Shown one piece after another: positions 8,497-18,100 of a stretch of DNA of 64,000 nt. Position numbers and translations under genes: made by a program. Positions within the stretch are counted from its first letter, which is position 1; each line of letters opens with the position of its first letter. The stretch is from Fontivita pretiosa (lineage in GTDB: Bacteria > Planctomycetota > Phycisphaerae > Tepidisphaerales > Tepidisphaeraceae), in contig NZ_CP191258.1 in NCBI RefSeq assembly GCF_050410795.1, forward strand, positions 1,302,001 through 1,366,000, given 5' to 3'. The notes under the pieces were generated by a model that was not told where the DNA came from, ran no database searches, and was given only the letters and a program-made list of their open reading frames with translations.

Positions 8497-9573
8497 ATGC
8501 ATCGGGCCATATCGCCTCTATCGCTTTGTCTGCTCGTCTGGGTGTGTAATTTCTGCGCCGCGCAGGAGCCGACGACCTCGCCCGCCACCGATACGCTGCT
8601 GGACGGCAAGCTGGTCTACACCCCGCCGCCGGGCTGGCAGTTGCTCGGCAAATTCGAGGACCGTCGCGTCGGCTACGGCCTGGGCGAAGGTCGAGCACAC
8701 ATGACCCTGCTGGCCACGCCCCAGCAGAATACGATCCCCGACGAGCTGGCGCCGAAGCTGGCGGCCAGGATTCGCCAGACGATCTTGCAGGAGCAGCAGC
8801 GCGGCAACCTCGAGCTGGTGCTGGAGCCGCGGGTCGAGCCTGATCCGCGATTCCTGCTGCGCGTGCACGACCGGTATCACGCCCAGGGCAAGTTCGGCGA
8901 TCGACTTCAACTGTTTCGTGGTATCGGAAGGAATCTCGTTTCCGTCACCGTCGTGGCGCTTACCGACAACGAGCAGGAAGCCGCGCAGATCCACGAGGCC
9001 GCCGAGACGGCCATGCAGACGGTGCACCTTGCGGGCACGAAGCCGCCGGTGATTCGGCCTCGCCCCAGGAGCGTCTCGGCGTCGGCACCGGCCAGTGCCC
9101 CCGCCGACGAATCGATCGTCCTGCGTGAAGCGAGGCTGCGTATCACGCCGCCGGCCGGATGGACCGCCCAGCTCACCGCCAACATCAGCGGGCTGCTCGC
9201 GACCTGGCGCGATCCGCAGGAGCCGGCCAACGTCATCACGCTGATCTACCGTCCGATTCCCGAGCAGGCCAAGACTGACTCCAGGCTGCGGGATCTGGCG
9301 ATCGAGGAGTTGGCGCGAGCTGAGAAGCCGAGCTTTCAAATCGAAGGCGCCCAGCCCGCCGGGCAGACCCAAACCATCGCCGACAAGCGATTCCTGCGAA
9401 AGCTGCGAACCGAATACTCCGCGCGGGAGATGAAGTTCGTCCTGACCATGCGGCAAGTCCGCGCCGGCGACGGCGTGGCCAGCATCACCAGCATCGCTTT
9501 GCCTGACAAAGCCGACGAGATCGACGCCCTGGCCGACCGCGTCGCCATGGGCGTTCGCGCCCTGCCGAAGTGA
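8497..9573 (+). CDS. exported protein with two similar domains, unknown function
   Basis: The product has 358 residues. A signal peptide (LSLCLLVWVCNFCAA, about residues 7-22) is followed by two related domains of about 140-150 residues joined by a Pro/Ala/Ser linker near residues 185-205. Each begins with the same pattern: LVYTPPPGWQLLGKFED in the first and LRITPPAGWTAQLTA in the second, and each then carries a beta-rich stretch. The fold recalls small beta-rich exported domains, but I cannot name a family. GGAG precedes the start. The stop lies 17 bp from the stop of the convergent 3D-domain gene. Confidence 0.65.
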   Translation: MHRAISPLSLCLLVWVCNFCAAQEPTTSPATDTLLDGKLVYTPPPGWQLLGKFEDRRVGYGLGEGRAHMTLLATPQQNTIPDELAPKLAARIRQTILQEQQRGNLELVLEPRVEPDPRFLLRVHDRYHAQGKFGDRLQLFRGIGRNLVSVTVVALTDNEQEAAQIHEAAETAMQTVHLAGTKPPVIRPRPRSVSASAPASAPADESIVLREARLRITPPAGWTAQLTANISGLLATWRDPQEPANVITLIYRPIPEQAKTDSRLRDLAIEELARAEKPSFQIEGAQPAGQTQTIADKRFLRKLRTEYSAREMKFVLTMRQVRAGDGVASITSIALPDKADEIDALADRVAMGVRALPK

Positions 9574-9590
9574 AAAAAAACCCCCGTTGA

Positions 9591-10190
9591 TCACTCGACG
9601 ATGATTACGGGCACCATCTTCTGCCGGCCCCACTTCAGCGCTTCCTCGTGGGTGGGGAAGAACACATCCAGCTTGTTGCCCTTGATGGCCCCGCCGCGGT
9701 CGATCACCTCGACTGGCTCGGCGGCGTAGCCCGGGATCAGCAGCCTGGTGCCGAAGGGAAGAATACTCGTGTCGGCGGCGACAAATTTGCCGTGATTGTA
9801 GCTGACGTGCTTGCCGCTGGCGGTGATGCCCTGGGCATTGGGACCACAGCACTTGCTGCATGGGCAATAGGCGGTGATCTCCATGAACCGGACCTGAGGC
9901 TGGCGAACCATCCGCTCCAGCGGCGGAAGCTGCGGAGCCATCAACTCGACCAGGTCCTGGCCCTGCTTCAGAGAATGCGATGCCACAGACTCGGCTTGCC
10001 GAACCGAAGCGCTTTGCGATGCAGAGTTGGCGGGCGCGCTTTTGCTCTGCACCGGCCGGGCGGCGCCCACGCCACCGATCCCGATCACAAGCAAAACAAT
10101 GCCGATCAGCAACCCGCGACGCGCACAACTCGGCAGGTTGCCCACAACGGGTACGAGCAGGTTGGACAGCAGACCGTTGAACATCAGCAT
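9591..10190 (-). CDS. 3D-domain (double-psi barrel) cell-wall protein
   Basis: The product has 199 residues. A membrane or signal segment at about residues 26-43 is followed by a linker and a C-terminal 3D domain (about residues 103-199). The three conserved aspartates that name the domain are visible in KFVAAD, EVIDRGG and NKLDVFF. The start of the domain has four cysteines (YCPCSKCCG), common in bacterial members. The 3D fold is shared with MltA-type lytic transglycosylases and Rpf-associated proteins, so a role in peptidoglycan turnover is likely. The ATG at 10190 has GGAGG six bases upstream; a second ATG follows two codons later. Confidence 0.82.
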   Translation of the reverse strand: MLMFNGLLSNLLVPVVGNLPSCARRGLLIGIVLLVIGIGGVGAARPVQSKSAPANSASQSASVRQAESVASHSLKQGQDLVELMAPQLPPLERMVRQPQVRFMEITAYCPCSKCCGPNAQGITASGKHVSYNHGKFVAADTSILPFGTRLLIPGYAAEPVEVIDRGGAIKGNKLDVFFPTHEEALKWGRQKMVPVIIVE

Positions 10191-10486
10191 CCTTTGCCTC
10201 CGCCCCGCGGGCATCCGGCCCGGCGGGTCTCCAGACCATACCACGGCGTCCAGTGGCGGCCGAAGATTGGCTCAAGCTCCCCGCTTGAGACGGTCGATCT
10301 GTATCAGTTGTGCCTTTTATCCGCTGCGGCCCGCTGCGTCAAAGGGGCAAAATCCAAGCTTCAGATTCCCGGACCTCAGGGGCAACCGACACATCCATAG
10401 ACATCAATGCGTTCGGAAGGCGCGGGATGATGCCCAGTGGCAACGGTCGAAGGTCGTGTCGCGTCCGGTAACCGAGACGCCGTGTC

Positions 10487-11302
10487 TTACGCGGCCTCGG
10501 ACTCCGCCGCCGAATCCGACGCTGGATCAACCTCCGTCTGCACCAGGTGTGGCGCGGTCCGTTTCACGGCGTGTGCGCTCTTGCGGGCCGCGGCCTTGCG
10601 GATTCGGCGCATCCGCCCCACCGTCTGTTGATCCACCGTCGCCTTGCGTGTGGGGTTGTCGTTGGCGACCTGAACCGCCTGGGGAGCGTCCGGGGCGTAA
10701 AGGTCGGCGCCGATCTCCTCGGCCAGTCCTTCAGCGCGCTTGTAGATCCCGCCACAGCACATCACCTGCATGTTGGGGCAACTGTTGATCTCACGCAGGT
10801 AATCGATCAGTTTCCGCACGCCCGGCACGTTGCTGGGCAGGGTGGCGAACATCACCAGCAAATCCGGGCGAAACTCGCCGATCAGCTCCAGGACTTCGTC
10901 TTCGGGCACTCCCCCGCCAGCGAAGCGAACCGTCCAGCCGTCGGCCTCGAACAGGTCTGCACAAATCTGTCCGCCAAGTTCTTCCGGTTCATCATTGCCG
11001 CAGAAGATCAGCGCGCGTTTGCCGTTGGGAGCTTTGCGCTCCAGCTTGCCGCTGAGCTGATCGGCCATGGCGCGGTTCAGTCGCGTGGCCATGTTGAGGT
11101 TGCTGATGCTGATCCGGTCCTCGCGGTACAGATTCTGAATCTGCTCCATCACCGGCCAGATGAGTTGGGTGAGCAGATCGTAAGCGCTGGCTTGGGAGGC
11201 CGTCAGTTCCTTTTCGATGATGAGCCGTGCGGTGGTGCGATCGCCGGCCAGCAGCGACTGAAGGTAGGACTCGCGAACCGCCGAGGTGCAGGTGAAGCTC
11301 AT
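10487..11302 (-). CDS. B12-binding-fold protein lacking the cobalt-ligand histidine
   Basis: The product has 271 residues. The N-terminal half (1-88) is a helical bundle like the B12-binding cap domain, and the second half (about 95-215) is a flavodoxin-like B12-binding fold with VMCCGGIYKRA as the GG loop. The canonical DxHxxG motif, whose His binds cobalt, is replaced by EPEELG at 105-110, so His becomes Glu107. The Glu-His pair of CarH-type caps is also not seen. A basic tail (about 218-255) could bind nucleic acid. The gene is divergent from proB, with an AT-rich inverted repeat in the gap. It may be a regulator of the CarH/LitR architecture that no longer uses cobalamin; that part is inference. 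Confidence 0.72.
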   Translation of the reverse strand: MSFTCTSAVRESYLQSLLAGDRTTARLIIEKELTASQASAYDLLTQLIWPVMEQIQNLYREDRISISNLNMATRLNRAMADQLSGKLERKAPNGKRALIFCGNDEPEELGGQICADLFEADGWTVRFAGGGVPEDEVLELIGEFRPDLLVMFATLPSNVPGVRKLIDYLREINSCPNMQVMCCGGIYKRAEGLAEEIGADLYAPDAPQAVQVANDNPTRKATVDQQTVGRMRRIRKAAARKSAHAVKRTAPHLVQTEVDPASDSAAESEAA

Positions 11303-11688
11303 GGCCGATGCTCCTGAGTGGCTGGGTCAAGCTGCCCGCCCGCCGTGGCTTTGGCGCTTCCCATCTTAACATCCCGGCCGCTTCCCTGCCGCCGCATCCA
11401 TCCGATGTCTGTTAAACTAGGTAAAATGTAACAACTAATGTATCGGTTTTCATCGGAAAAATCTTTACCTATTTTAACATGCGCCGCCGCAGTACCTAAC
11501 CCGCCGACACGAAATCACTTATGGCAGCCCACGAATTCACCGACAAGCCCAGGAAGCAGCGTCTGATCCCCCGATCCTTGAATCCAGGTTTGTTCCTGCG
11601 ACAATCTCGCCAAGGGCATCAGCAAGCGATGGGTTCTCACCTGGGCAACGATGACCTGCACGGCAGGGATCCTGTGAGTATCACGAGG
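11303..11688. other. 386 bp divergent intergenic region
   Basis: The region separates the B12-fold gene (minus) from proB (plus). It contains an island of AT-rich sequence (11408-11480) that stands out in this GC-rich chromosome and includes a 15-bp inverted repeat. The remainder up to the proB start is open in the proB frame, so an N-terminally extended ProB cannot be fully excluded, but those residues resemble nothing in the family. No RNA gene was recognised. Confidence 0.5.
11411..11478. promoter_or_regulatory. AT-rich 15-bp inverted repeat, candidate operator
   Basis: GTTAAACTAGGTAAA (11411-11425) is matched at 14 of 15 positions by the reverse complement of TTTACCTATTTTAAC (11464-11478), with a 38-bp spacer. 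The spacer also holds ATCGG twice in direct orientation. Two half-sites spaced about five helical turns centre to centre suggest a dimer-of-dimers regulator or a looping site. The nearest regulator candidate is the B12-fold protein whose gene starts 108 bp away. Confidence 0.45.
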
Positions 11689-12855
11689 ATGCAACCCGCG
11701 GGCTGTGATTCGACTTCGCAGTCTCGCCACGTCAGCGGATACCGCTCCCGCCAGCAGATCCTGGCCCCGGTTCGCAGCCTGGTCGTCAAGCTCGGCACGC
11801 AACTGCTCAGCGACAAGCAGGCCAGGCTCGATACCGCCTACGTCGCCAGCATCGCCCAACAGGTGGCCAGCCTCCGCAGGCAGCGCAAGATCACCGTTAC
11901 CATCGTCAGCTCCGGCGCCATTGGCGCGGGATTGCGCGAGTTGAATCTTTCACGCCGGCCCACCGACCTGGCGCGACTCCAGGCGGTGGCGGCGGTCGGG
12001 CAGCGCCGCCTCATGGACGTCTGGGCCGACGCCTTCGAGCCTTTCGGCATGCCCGTGGCTCAACTGCTGCTCACCCGCGAGGACATCGACAACCGCACGC
12101 GATTTCTCAACGTTCGTAACACCATCCTGGCCGCCCATGAGCTGGGCGCGGTCCCCATCATCAACGAGAACGACACGATCAGCACCGACGAGCTGATCAA
12201 GATCAGCTTCGGTGACAACGACATCCTGGCGGCGCTGGTGGCGACGGCGATGCGCGCCGACCTGCTGGTGCTGCTGACCGTGGTCGATGGCATCCTGGAT
12301 GGCTCTGGCAAGCCACTGCGCCTGGTGGAGAACCTGGACGCCGCCCAGCAGCTTGTCCGCGCCGAGAAAACCGCCCTTGGAAAGGGCGGCATGGATTCAA
12401 AACTCCGTGCCGCCAGGATGGTGCTCAGTTGCGGCGAATCGATGGTCGTGGCCGACGGACGCATGGAAAACGTCCTGCCGCGGCTGCTGGCGGGCGAGGA
12501 GATCGGCACGCTTTTCACCGCCAACGGTCGGCGACGCACCGGAAAGGACCGCTGGATCGGCGCCGCCAGGACCGTTGGAACCATCGTCATCGACGATGGT
12601 GCGGTCAAAGCTCTGGTCGAGAGGAACAAGAGCCTGTTGCCCGCCGGCATCGTCAGGGTCGACGGGCACTTTGCCCGCGGCGACGTCGTCGCCATCGCCA
12701 ACACCTCAGGCCAGGTCGTCGCCCGCGGCCTGACGAACTACTCCGCCGACGACATCAAGCTCATCCAGGGCAAAAAGACCAGCGAAGTACGCGCCCTGCT
12801 CAAGGAACAGGCGTACGACGAGGTCGTGCACCGGGATAACCTGGTGGTGGGATAA
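11689..12855 (+). CDS. proB: glutamate 5-kinase with C-terminal PUA domain
   Basis: This enzyme phosphorylates glutamate in the first step of proline synthesis. With the ATG at 11689 the product has 388 residues, near the usual 370. An amino-acid kinase domain comes first (LVVKLGTQLL, VSSGAIGAGL, INENDTIS, FGDNDILAALVA, and the GKGGMDSKL loop), then a PUA domain from about residue 290 ending near the C-terminus. The start is uncertain: GAGG touches the ATG, and a GTG at 11674 preceded by AGGGA is equally possible; the reading frame is open back to 11521. proA is not adjacent. Confidence 0.92.
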   Translation: MQPAGCDSTSQSRHVSGYRSRQQILAPVRSLVVKLGTQLLSDKQARLDTAYVASIAQQVASLRRQRKITVTIVSSGAIGAGLRELNLSRRPTDLARLQAVAAVGQRRLMDVWADAFEPFGMPVAQLLLTREDIDNRTRFLNVRNTILAAHELGAVPIINENDTISTDELIKISFGDNDILAALVATAMRADLLVLLTVVDGILDGSGKPLRLVENLDAAQQLVRAEKTALGKGGMDSKLRAARMVLSCGESMVVADGRMENVLPRLLAGEEIGTLFTANGRRRTGKDRWIGAARTVGTIVIDDGAVKALVERNKSLLPAGIVRVDGHFARGDVVAIANTSGQVVARGLTNYSADDIKLIQGKKTSEVRALLKEQAYDEVVHRDNLVVG

Positions 12856-12903
12856 CTCGCCCTGCGTCACGAGCGTCCCGGTCGAGCCGGGCGGCCGTCC
12901 AGG

Positions 12904-12939
12904 CCCGTGGCTCGTGTCTCCCCCGTGGCTCGTGTCTCC
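12904..12939. repeat. perfect 18-bp tandem duplication in the proB-lipoprotein gap
   Basis: CCCGTGGCTCGTGTCTCC occurs twice head to tail (12904-12921 and 12922-12939). The unit contains an ACACGAG core on the opposite strand and loosely resembles the ACACG flank of the palindromic elements at 41.5 and 56.1 kb. It lies in a 216-bp gap that otherwise holds only the ribosome site for the next gene. Confidence 0.6.
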
Positions 12940-13071
12940 ATGGAACAATTTCAGCGCTGCGTATCCCGGACCTCGCGCGGCATGATGGGTTGTTCTGGCT
13001 ATCGGCGGCCCTCCTCGGTGGAAGGGGCGCGGCAGTGATTCGGGCCGTTGGCCCCTTTTTGGAGGTCTGCC

Positions 13072-13470
13072 ATGACTCAGGTCGCACGAACCGTTCGCTG
13101 TCTGGCGCTGACCGTCGCCGCCATCTTCGCCATCGGACTCAGCGGCTGTGAGATGTTCGACGGCGATGACAACGACAATGACCGCACACCATCGGAAAGG
13201 CGCGAGCCGCTGACCGTCAGCGGCGTGCCCAAGTCGGCGGAGCTGCTGCGCGAAGGCAGCGGCGAGCTTTCCGCCCGCGCCAGTTCCGATGGAAAGGCCT
13301 ACCTGTACGACGTGAACGACGGACGCGTCGTGTGGAGCGGCAATGTTCAGCGCGGCGAGCTGATCACCATCGATCCGGATAACGACCGTGCCGCCGTCGA
13401 GGGAAAGGTCGTGTTCGACCAGAACCTGGAACGCAGGCACAGCCATCGGATCTATCTGGATCCGAGGTAG
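13072..13470 (+). CDS. small lipoprotein of unknown function
   Basis: The product has 132 residues. The ATG at 13072 has a GGAGG site seven bases upstream, better than an in-frame start at 13048. The signal peptide ends in lipobox LSGC, and the mature protein starts with an acidic Asp/Asn stretch. The C-terminal 70 residues form a beta-rich module (AYLYDVNDGRVVWSGNV, then ITIDPDNDRAAVEGKVVF), consistent with a small surface or periplasmic beta-sandwich. I know no named family for it. It converges on the RTX-protein gene across a strong hairpin. Confidence 0.68.
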   Translation: MTQVARTVRCLALTVAAIFAIGLSGCEMFDGDDNDNDRTPSERREPLTVSGVPKSAELLREGSGELSARASSDGKAYLYDVNDGRVVWSGNVQRGELITIDPDNDRAAVEGKVVFDQNLERRHSHRIYLDPR

Positions 13471-13484
13471 GCCATCAAATAATG

Positions 13485-13534
13485 AAGGCAGAAGGATGAA
13501 GGTCCAGGTACCGAATCCTTCATCCTTCTGCCTT
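13485..13534. terminator. perfect 18-bp inverted repeat between convergent genes
   Basis: AAGGCAGAAGGATGAAGG (13485-13502) is exactly complementary to CCTTCATCCTTCTGCCTT (13517-13534), with a 14-base loop. It lies between the stops of two convergent genes and is followed by TTGCCTCTTTC on the plus strand, so it probably ends transcription from both sides. A 16-of-17 match to one arm occurs at 52187-52203, so it may be a copy of a dispersed element. Confidence 0.65.
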
Positions 13535-13545
13535 TTGCCTCTTTC

Positions 13546-15063
13546 TCATGCTCCCGTCCGCTCGATGCTGATCAGGGTATCGATCGCATCGACCAGGGCC
13601 GAGTCATTGCCTTCGCCGCCATCGACGGTGTCAGGTTCGCCGTCGTTGGCAATGAAGCGGTCGTCGCCGGCACCACCGAACATCTGGTCGGAGCCTGCGC
13701 CGCCATCGAGCAGGTCGTTGCCCAGCAGCCCGAGCAGCACATCGTCGCCTGTGCCACCGACCAGCCGGTCCGACCGCGCCGAGCCGACGAGTTTGTCGTT
13801 GCCCTGGCCACCGATCAGCACCGCGTAGAACGGCGGCAGGACCGTCGCGGCGTCGCCGGATGTCACCGTCGCTTCCACCGCACCCTCGTCGCCCGCCAGT
13901 TGCGCCGTCGCTTCCAGCGTGTTGGTGTTCTCCAGGCCGGCTTCCGCGATGGTTGTGATCGCGTCGGCGCGCGGTCGCTGCACCGGCGGCTGGGCGATCA
14001 GCGTGTCATTGCCGGCTCCGCCCTCAAAGGTGATCGGGGCGGCGGCGTGCAGCGAATCCGCCGTTGTCAGCGATGTCGCGAACAGCGCCGGGCCGATGAT
14101 CGTGTCATCCCCGCTGCCGCCGATCACCCGCTCCACGTCGGCTCGAACGTTGTCGCCTTCGCTCGGATGCGTTGTGTTGTTGAACACGGCGCCATCGTTG
14201 GGCCGGTTGTCCAGCGTGATGTGAAGGTTGCCCGTCCGCGCTGAATAATCGACGGTGTCCAACCCCGGCCCGCCAACGAAGTCATTGGGCTGATGCGCGC
14301 CCACGAGCAGGTCGTTACCGTCTCCGCCCAACAGCGTCGAGCGGGCGGCGCTGTGTCCGGCGATGAGCTGGTCGTTGCCCGCACCCCCGATCAATCGCTC
14401 GGCGGGAAATACCACCGCAAGCGGCGAGGTCACTCCGACGATTCGGTCGTTGAAGCTCGAGCCGAGGACCACTTCAACTCCATGACTCACGTTGTCGGCC
14501 TCACCGGGCAGCGGCGAGAGGGTCGGCCTGACCTCGCCGTCGTTGGCCAGGCCGTCCAGCGTCACGTTCACGCCGAACTGCGCGGCGGCGTAGCTGACGG
14601 TATCGTTCAGTCCGGCCCCGCCGATGTACACATCGTCGCCGGCGCTGTGCAGCATCAGGTCATCGTCGGCGCCGCCGTCGATGCGGTCGTTGCCCGCGCC
14701 GGTGAGGATGTGATCGCGACCCGCCTCGCCCAACACCAGCATCGGCCTGTTGACGTTGGATCGGGTGTGCAGCGCATCGTCCCCGGCGCCGAGCCGCGCC
14801 TCGATGCTGTGAACCGCACTGAGGGGAACGGCCAGGATCTGCGTTCCTTCGGCGGTGACGACGAGCATGGGGGCGACGCTGGCGGGCATGACCGCCACGC
14901 CGATGTGGTCGGCCTCGTCGGTTCCGGCGATTTTCACGATCCCGCCATCGAGCACCGCCGTCGCCGCCAGCAGCCGCCGCGATTCCAGCGGTTCAAGACA
15001 CCCGGCACACACAAGCGACTTCTCTGATCGGGGCAACAGCGATTTGGATGCGACTGGCGACAT
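13546..15063 (-). CDS. exported RTX (hemolysin-type Ca-binding) repeat protein with planctomycete N-terminal motif
   Basis: The product has 505 residues. The N-terminus carries LEPLESRRLLAA (about residues 23-34), a sequence known from large exported planctomycete proteins. Most of the rest is RTX nonapeptide repeats of the GGxGxDxxx type, which bind calcium and form parallel beta rolls: a first block from about residue 95, a second near 210-250, and a final block from about 420. Between them are domains with SYAAAQFGVNVTLDGLAND and a second similar copy. The ATG at 15063 has AAAGGAG upstream. A surface role is likely; no enzymatic domain was seen. Confidence 0.85.
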   Translation of the reverse strand: MSPVASKSLLPRSEKSLVCAGCLEPLESRRLLAATAVLDGGIVKIAGTDEADHIGVAVMPASVAPMLVVTAEGTQILAVPLSAVHSIEARLGAGDDALHTRSNVNRPMLVLGEAGRDHILTGAGNDRIDGGADDDLMLHSAGDDVYIGGAGLNDTVSYAAAQFGVNVTLDGLANDGEVRPTLSPLPGEADNVSHGVEVVLGSSFNDRIVGVTSPLAVVFPAERLIGGAGNDQLIAGHSAARSTLLGGDGNDLLVGAHQPNDFVGGPGLDTVDYSARTGNLHITLDNRPNDGAVFNNTTHPSEGDNVRADVERVIGGSGDDTIIGPALFATSLTTADSLHAAAPITFEGGAGNDTLIAQPPVQRPRADAITTIAEAGLENTNTLEATAQLAGDEGAVEATVTSGDAATVLPPFYAVLIGGQGNDKLVGSARSDRLVGGTGDDVLLGLLGNDLLDGGAGSDQMFGGAGDDRFIANDGEPDTVDGGEGNDSALVDAIDTLISIERTGA

Positions 15064-15187
15064 AGTCCAAGCTCCTTTCCCATTCCGCGTGCGTTTCCCC
15101 CGGTCACAAAACGCCGCGACTCACCCTTTATTGTGAACTCAGACTCAAAAAAGTTTACCGACCATACTGGACCAGGGCTTGTGGCCT

Positions 15188-18100
15188 TCACCGTGCGATC
15201 CGGCGCCTCCCGCTGAATCTTGTGTTGCGGACCCTCGCGCCTGCCAGCATCCCCGCCATCGCGATCATCGCCCAGCCCGGCTCCGGCACGCTCACGTTCG
15301 GCAGGCCCATTGACGCCAATGCCTCGGCAAGCGCCGCCGATGAGCTTTGCTGCCAGTTCATCGCCAGCAGATACAGGTCTCGCGCATCCACGACGTGGTC
15401 GTAATTGAAGTCCCCGCCGCTCCAGTAGTCGCTGCTCTGCCAGTGCAGCGCCAGCGCGTTCAGGTCCTGAAGATCGACCTGCCCGTCAAGGTCGCTGTCG
15501 CCGAAGCGCGTGTAGCGGATCAGCAGGCTTGTGTCGTCCACCGGTTGGCCTGAAAAGGAGGTGATGCCCAGCAGCGACGCCTGGGCATACCCCAGTGCAA
15601 AGGCATTGGCCGTCGCGAGGGAACTGCCGATTCCCGCGCCATTCCAGCCGCCGAAGTTGTACGCGCTGCCGATCATGCCGCGCAGCTCATCGATCGGCCC
15701 GGGATCGCCCGGGCCGGATGGACTGTAATCGATCACCAGATCGTTGTTGGTCAGATCGACTTGACCGGAGCCTGAGACGACCACGCCCTTGAGCTTTGGC
15801 GCCTTGGGAAGGTTGGCCATGAAGACAGCGTTGGCGCTCAGGACTTCAAGCGTGCCGTTACCGATGGCGTCGGCGTCGGCCAGCAGCAGTGTGCCGCCAC
15901 CGACTCGCGTGCCGCCGCTGAACGTGCTTGGGCCGGTCAGGGTAAACGTGCCAGCGCCGAACTTCGCCAGCGCCAGTGTTCCGCCGCCGTCTTGCAGGAT
16001 TCCACTGTAGGTTTGACTGCCGCTGTTGTTGATGGTCAGGACGCTGCGCGTCGCGGTCAGTCCATTGATGACTCGTGGCCGGGTGGCGCGAGCCACCTGC
16101 GTCAGCCCCGCGATCGCCTGGTTCGTGCCGTTCAGGTCCAGCACGCCGGCCTCCACGTTCGTGCCGCGATCGTACGTGTCCAGCACGACGGTCGTAGTCG
16201 GCGGCAGCGTGTCATCCCCACCGTCGAGGATCACCTTTCCGCCGGAAATCAGCGTGCGCCCCAGATATGTGTTGTTCGTGCCCGTGAGTCGAAAGAATCC
16301 CGGGTTGGAATTGCCCGAGCGAAGGTTCAGCGTGGTGTTGGCCGATCCACCGCTGATGTTCCCGCCCAGCGTCCAGACTCCGATGGGATTGGCCGGGTTG
16401 TTGTAGGCGCGGTTGTGGATCTCGGCATCGCCGCTGAGGACGATATCGCCGTTCCAGGCGGTCGGACCATAGGGCGCCACGTCGGCGCGCTGAAGTGCGC
16501 CCTGCCCGCCGACGCCGCTGCCGCTGATCTGGACCGTCTCATTGACGCTCATGCCGGGATGAATCACCAGCGAAGCGCCGCTGAGCACGGTGGTGCTGCC
16601 CGCGCCGCTGCCCAGCGCGGTGTTGCTGGTGATCACGACCGTGCCCCAGCAGATGTCCGTTGGGCCGCCGTAGGTGTTGTTGCCGGAGATCGTCCAGCTT
16701 CCGCCGCCGCCTTTCCACAGGGCGACGGTTCCGGCGCCGTCGCTGATGGTCCCGTTGAGCTGTCCGCTGCCGCCGCCGAAGAGGCTCAGCCGTTTCAGAC
16801 CTGCATTGGCGGCGCTGATCGGGCCGTTGATGACCAGGCGTTGGCTGGGGGCACCGGATCCGTTGGCGAAGATCGCCGGCCCCTCAAGCGCGATGGCGCA
16901 ATTCAGCGTTTGCGTGGTGGTGACGGTGTTGGTGATGGTGATTCCCCCGCCGCTGTTGACGATCAGCGTGCCGCCCGGCGCGAACGTGTACGCCGGTGTG
17001 GTCGCGCCGTCGAAGATCAGCCTCATGTTGGGGACATTGCCGCCGAGGACGATGCTGGTCGAGCCGCTTCCCGGGCCGCTGAAGGTGGCGGTGGTGAGCG
17101 TGCCGGGCGCCAGGCCGCTGCTCCAGTTTCCGCCGCTCGTCCAGAGGTTGCCCGCCGCCCCCGTCCACGTCGGGCCAAGCGTGTAGCCCGGCACGTAATG
17201 GGCGCCCATCACGTCGTACGCAAGCTTGCCCATGGTCTCGTAGCCGATGGGATTGGGATTGGGGTTGCCGACATCCCACGCCCACCAGTAGGCGCCGCCG
17301 AACCACGCACGCGGCATGTTCTGCGAGAGCATCGCCGCATACGCCTGTGCCTGTTCGAGCTGATCATTGCCCGCGGCGGCGTCGAAGCTCCAGGGCATCC
17401 TGTTCGCCCCGTCGTAGTTCATGTACCCGACTTCCGTGAACAGCACCGTCTTGCCCGGCGCCACACTGTTTCGCCAGGACTCGATCAGATTGGCGCGGTT
17501 GGCCCAGGCGGCGTCCAGCTCCGCCTGCGTCGGGTTGTTCTTTGCGGTCAGCGGGTAATAGGCGTCGATGCCGATGTAATCCACGGCATCCCACCAGTTG
17601 ATCGTCGCGCCGATCGCGGGATTGCCCCAGTTGGCGGCGTAGGTGAGCGGGCCGGAGTAACGCGATCGCACCGACGCGATCAGGTTTCGCCAGTTGGCTT
17701 CCTGCGATGCGACGGCCTCCAGCTCCACCCCCACGCTGAACATCGCGACGTTCTTCTCCTGCGCGATGTCGGCCATGTGACGGATGTAATCCCCATACCC
17801 GCCCGGTGCGTTGAACCAGGCATCACCCCCGACGATCTGCCCGCGCCAATGAGTCGGATCGTTGGCCAGATCGACCAGCGGGCGAAGCTGCACTGCCAGC
17901 CCGCGCGCGTGGGCTGCGTCGATCACCTGCCGCAGGGTCGCGTCGGTCGAGCTGTAGCGACTGAAGTTCGGAGCGACCTGCGTCGAATTGATGTTATCCT
18001 GGAACCACCAGACATTCAGGGCGACGCTATCGACCCCCATGGCCACCAGGTTCTCAAGCTGCTGATCGAGCACGCGCTGCTCGACGGTGGGAGAAAACCA

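Noticed and set aside
8518..10275. 585-codon open frame on the minus strand
   Set aside because: It is a shadow of the exported two-domain protein gene and overlaps the 3D-domain gene in a different frame.
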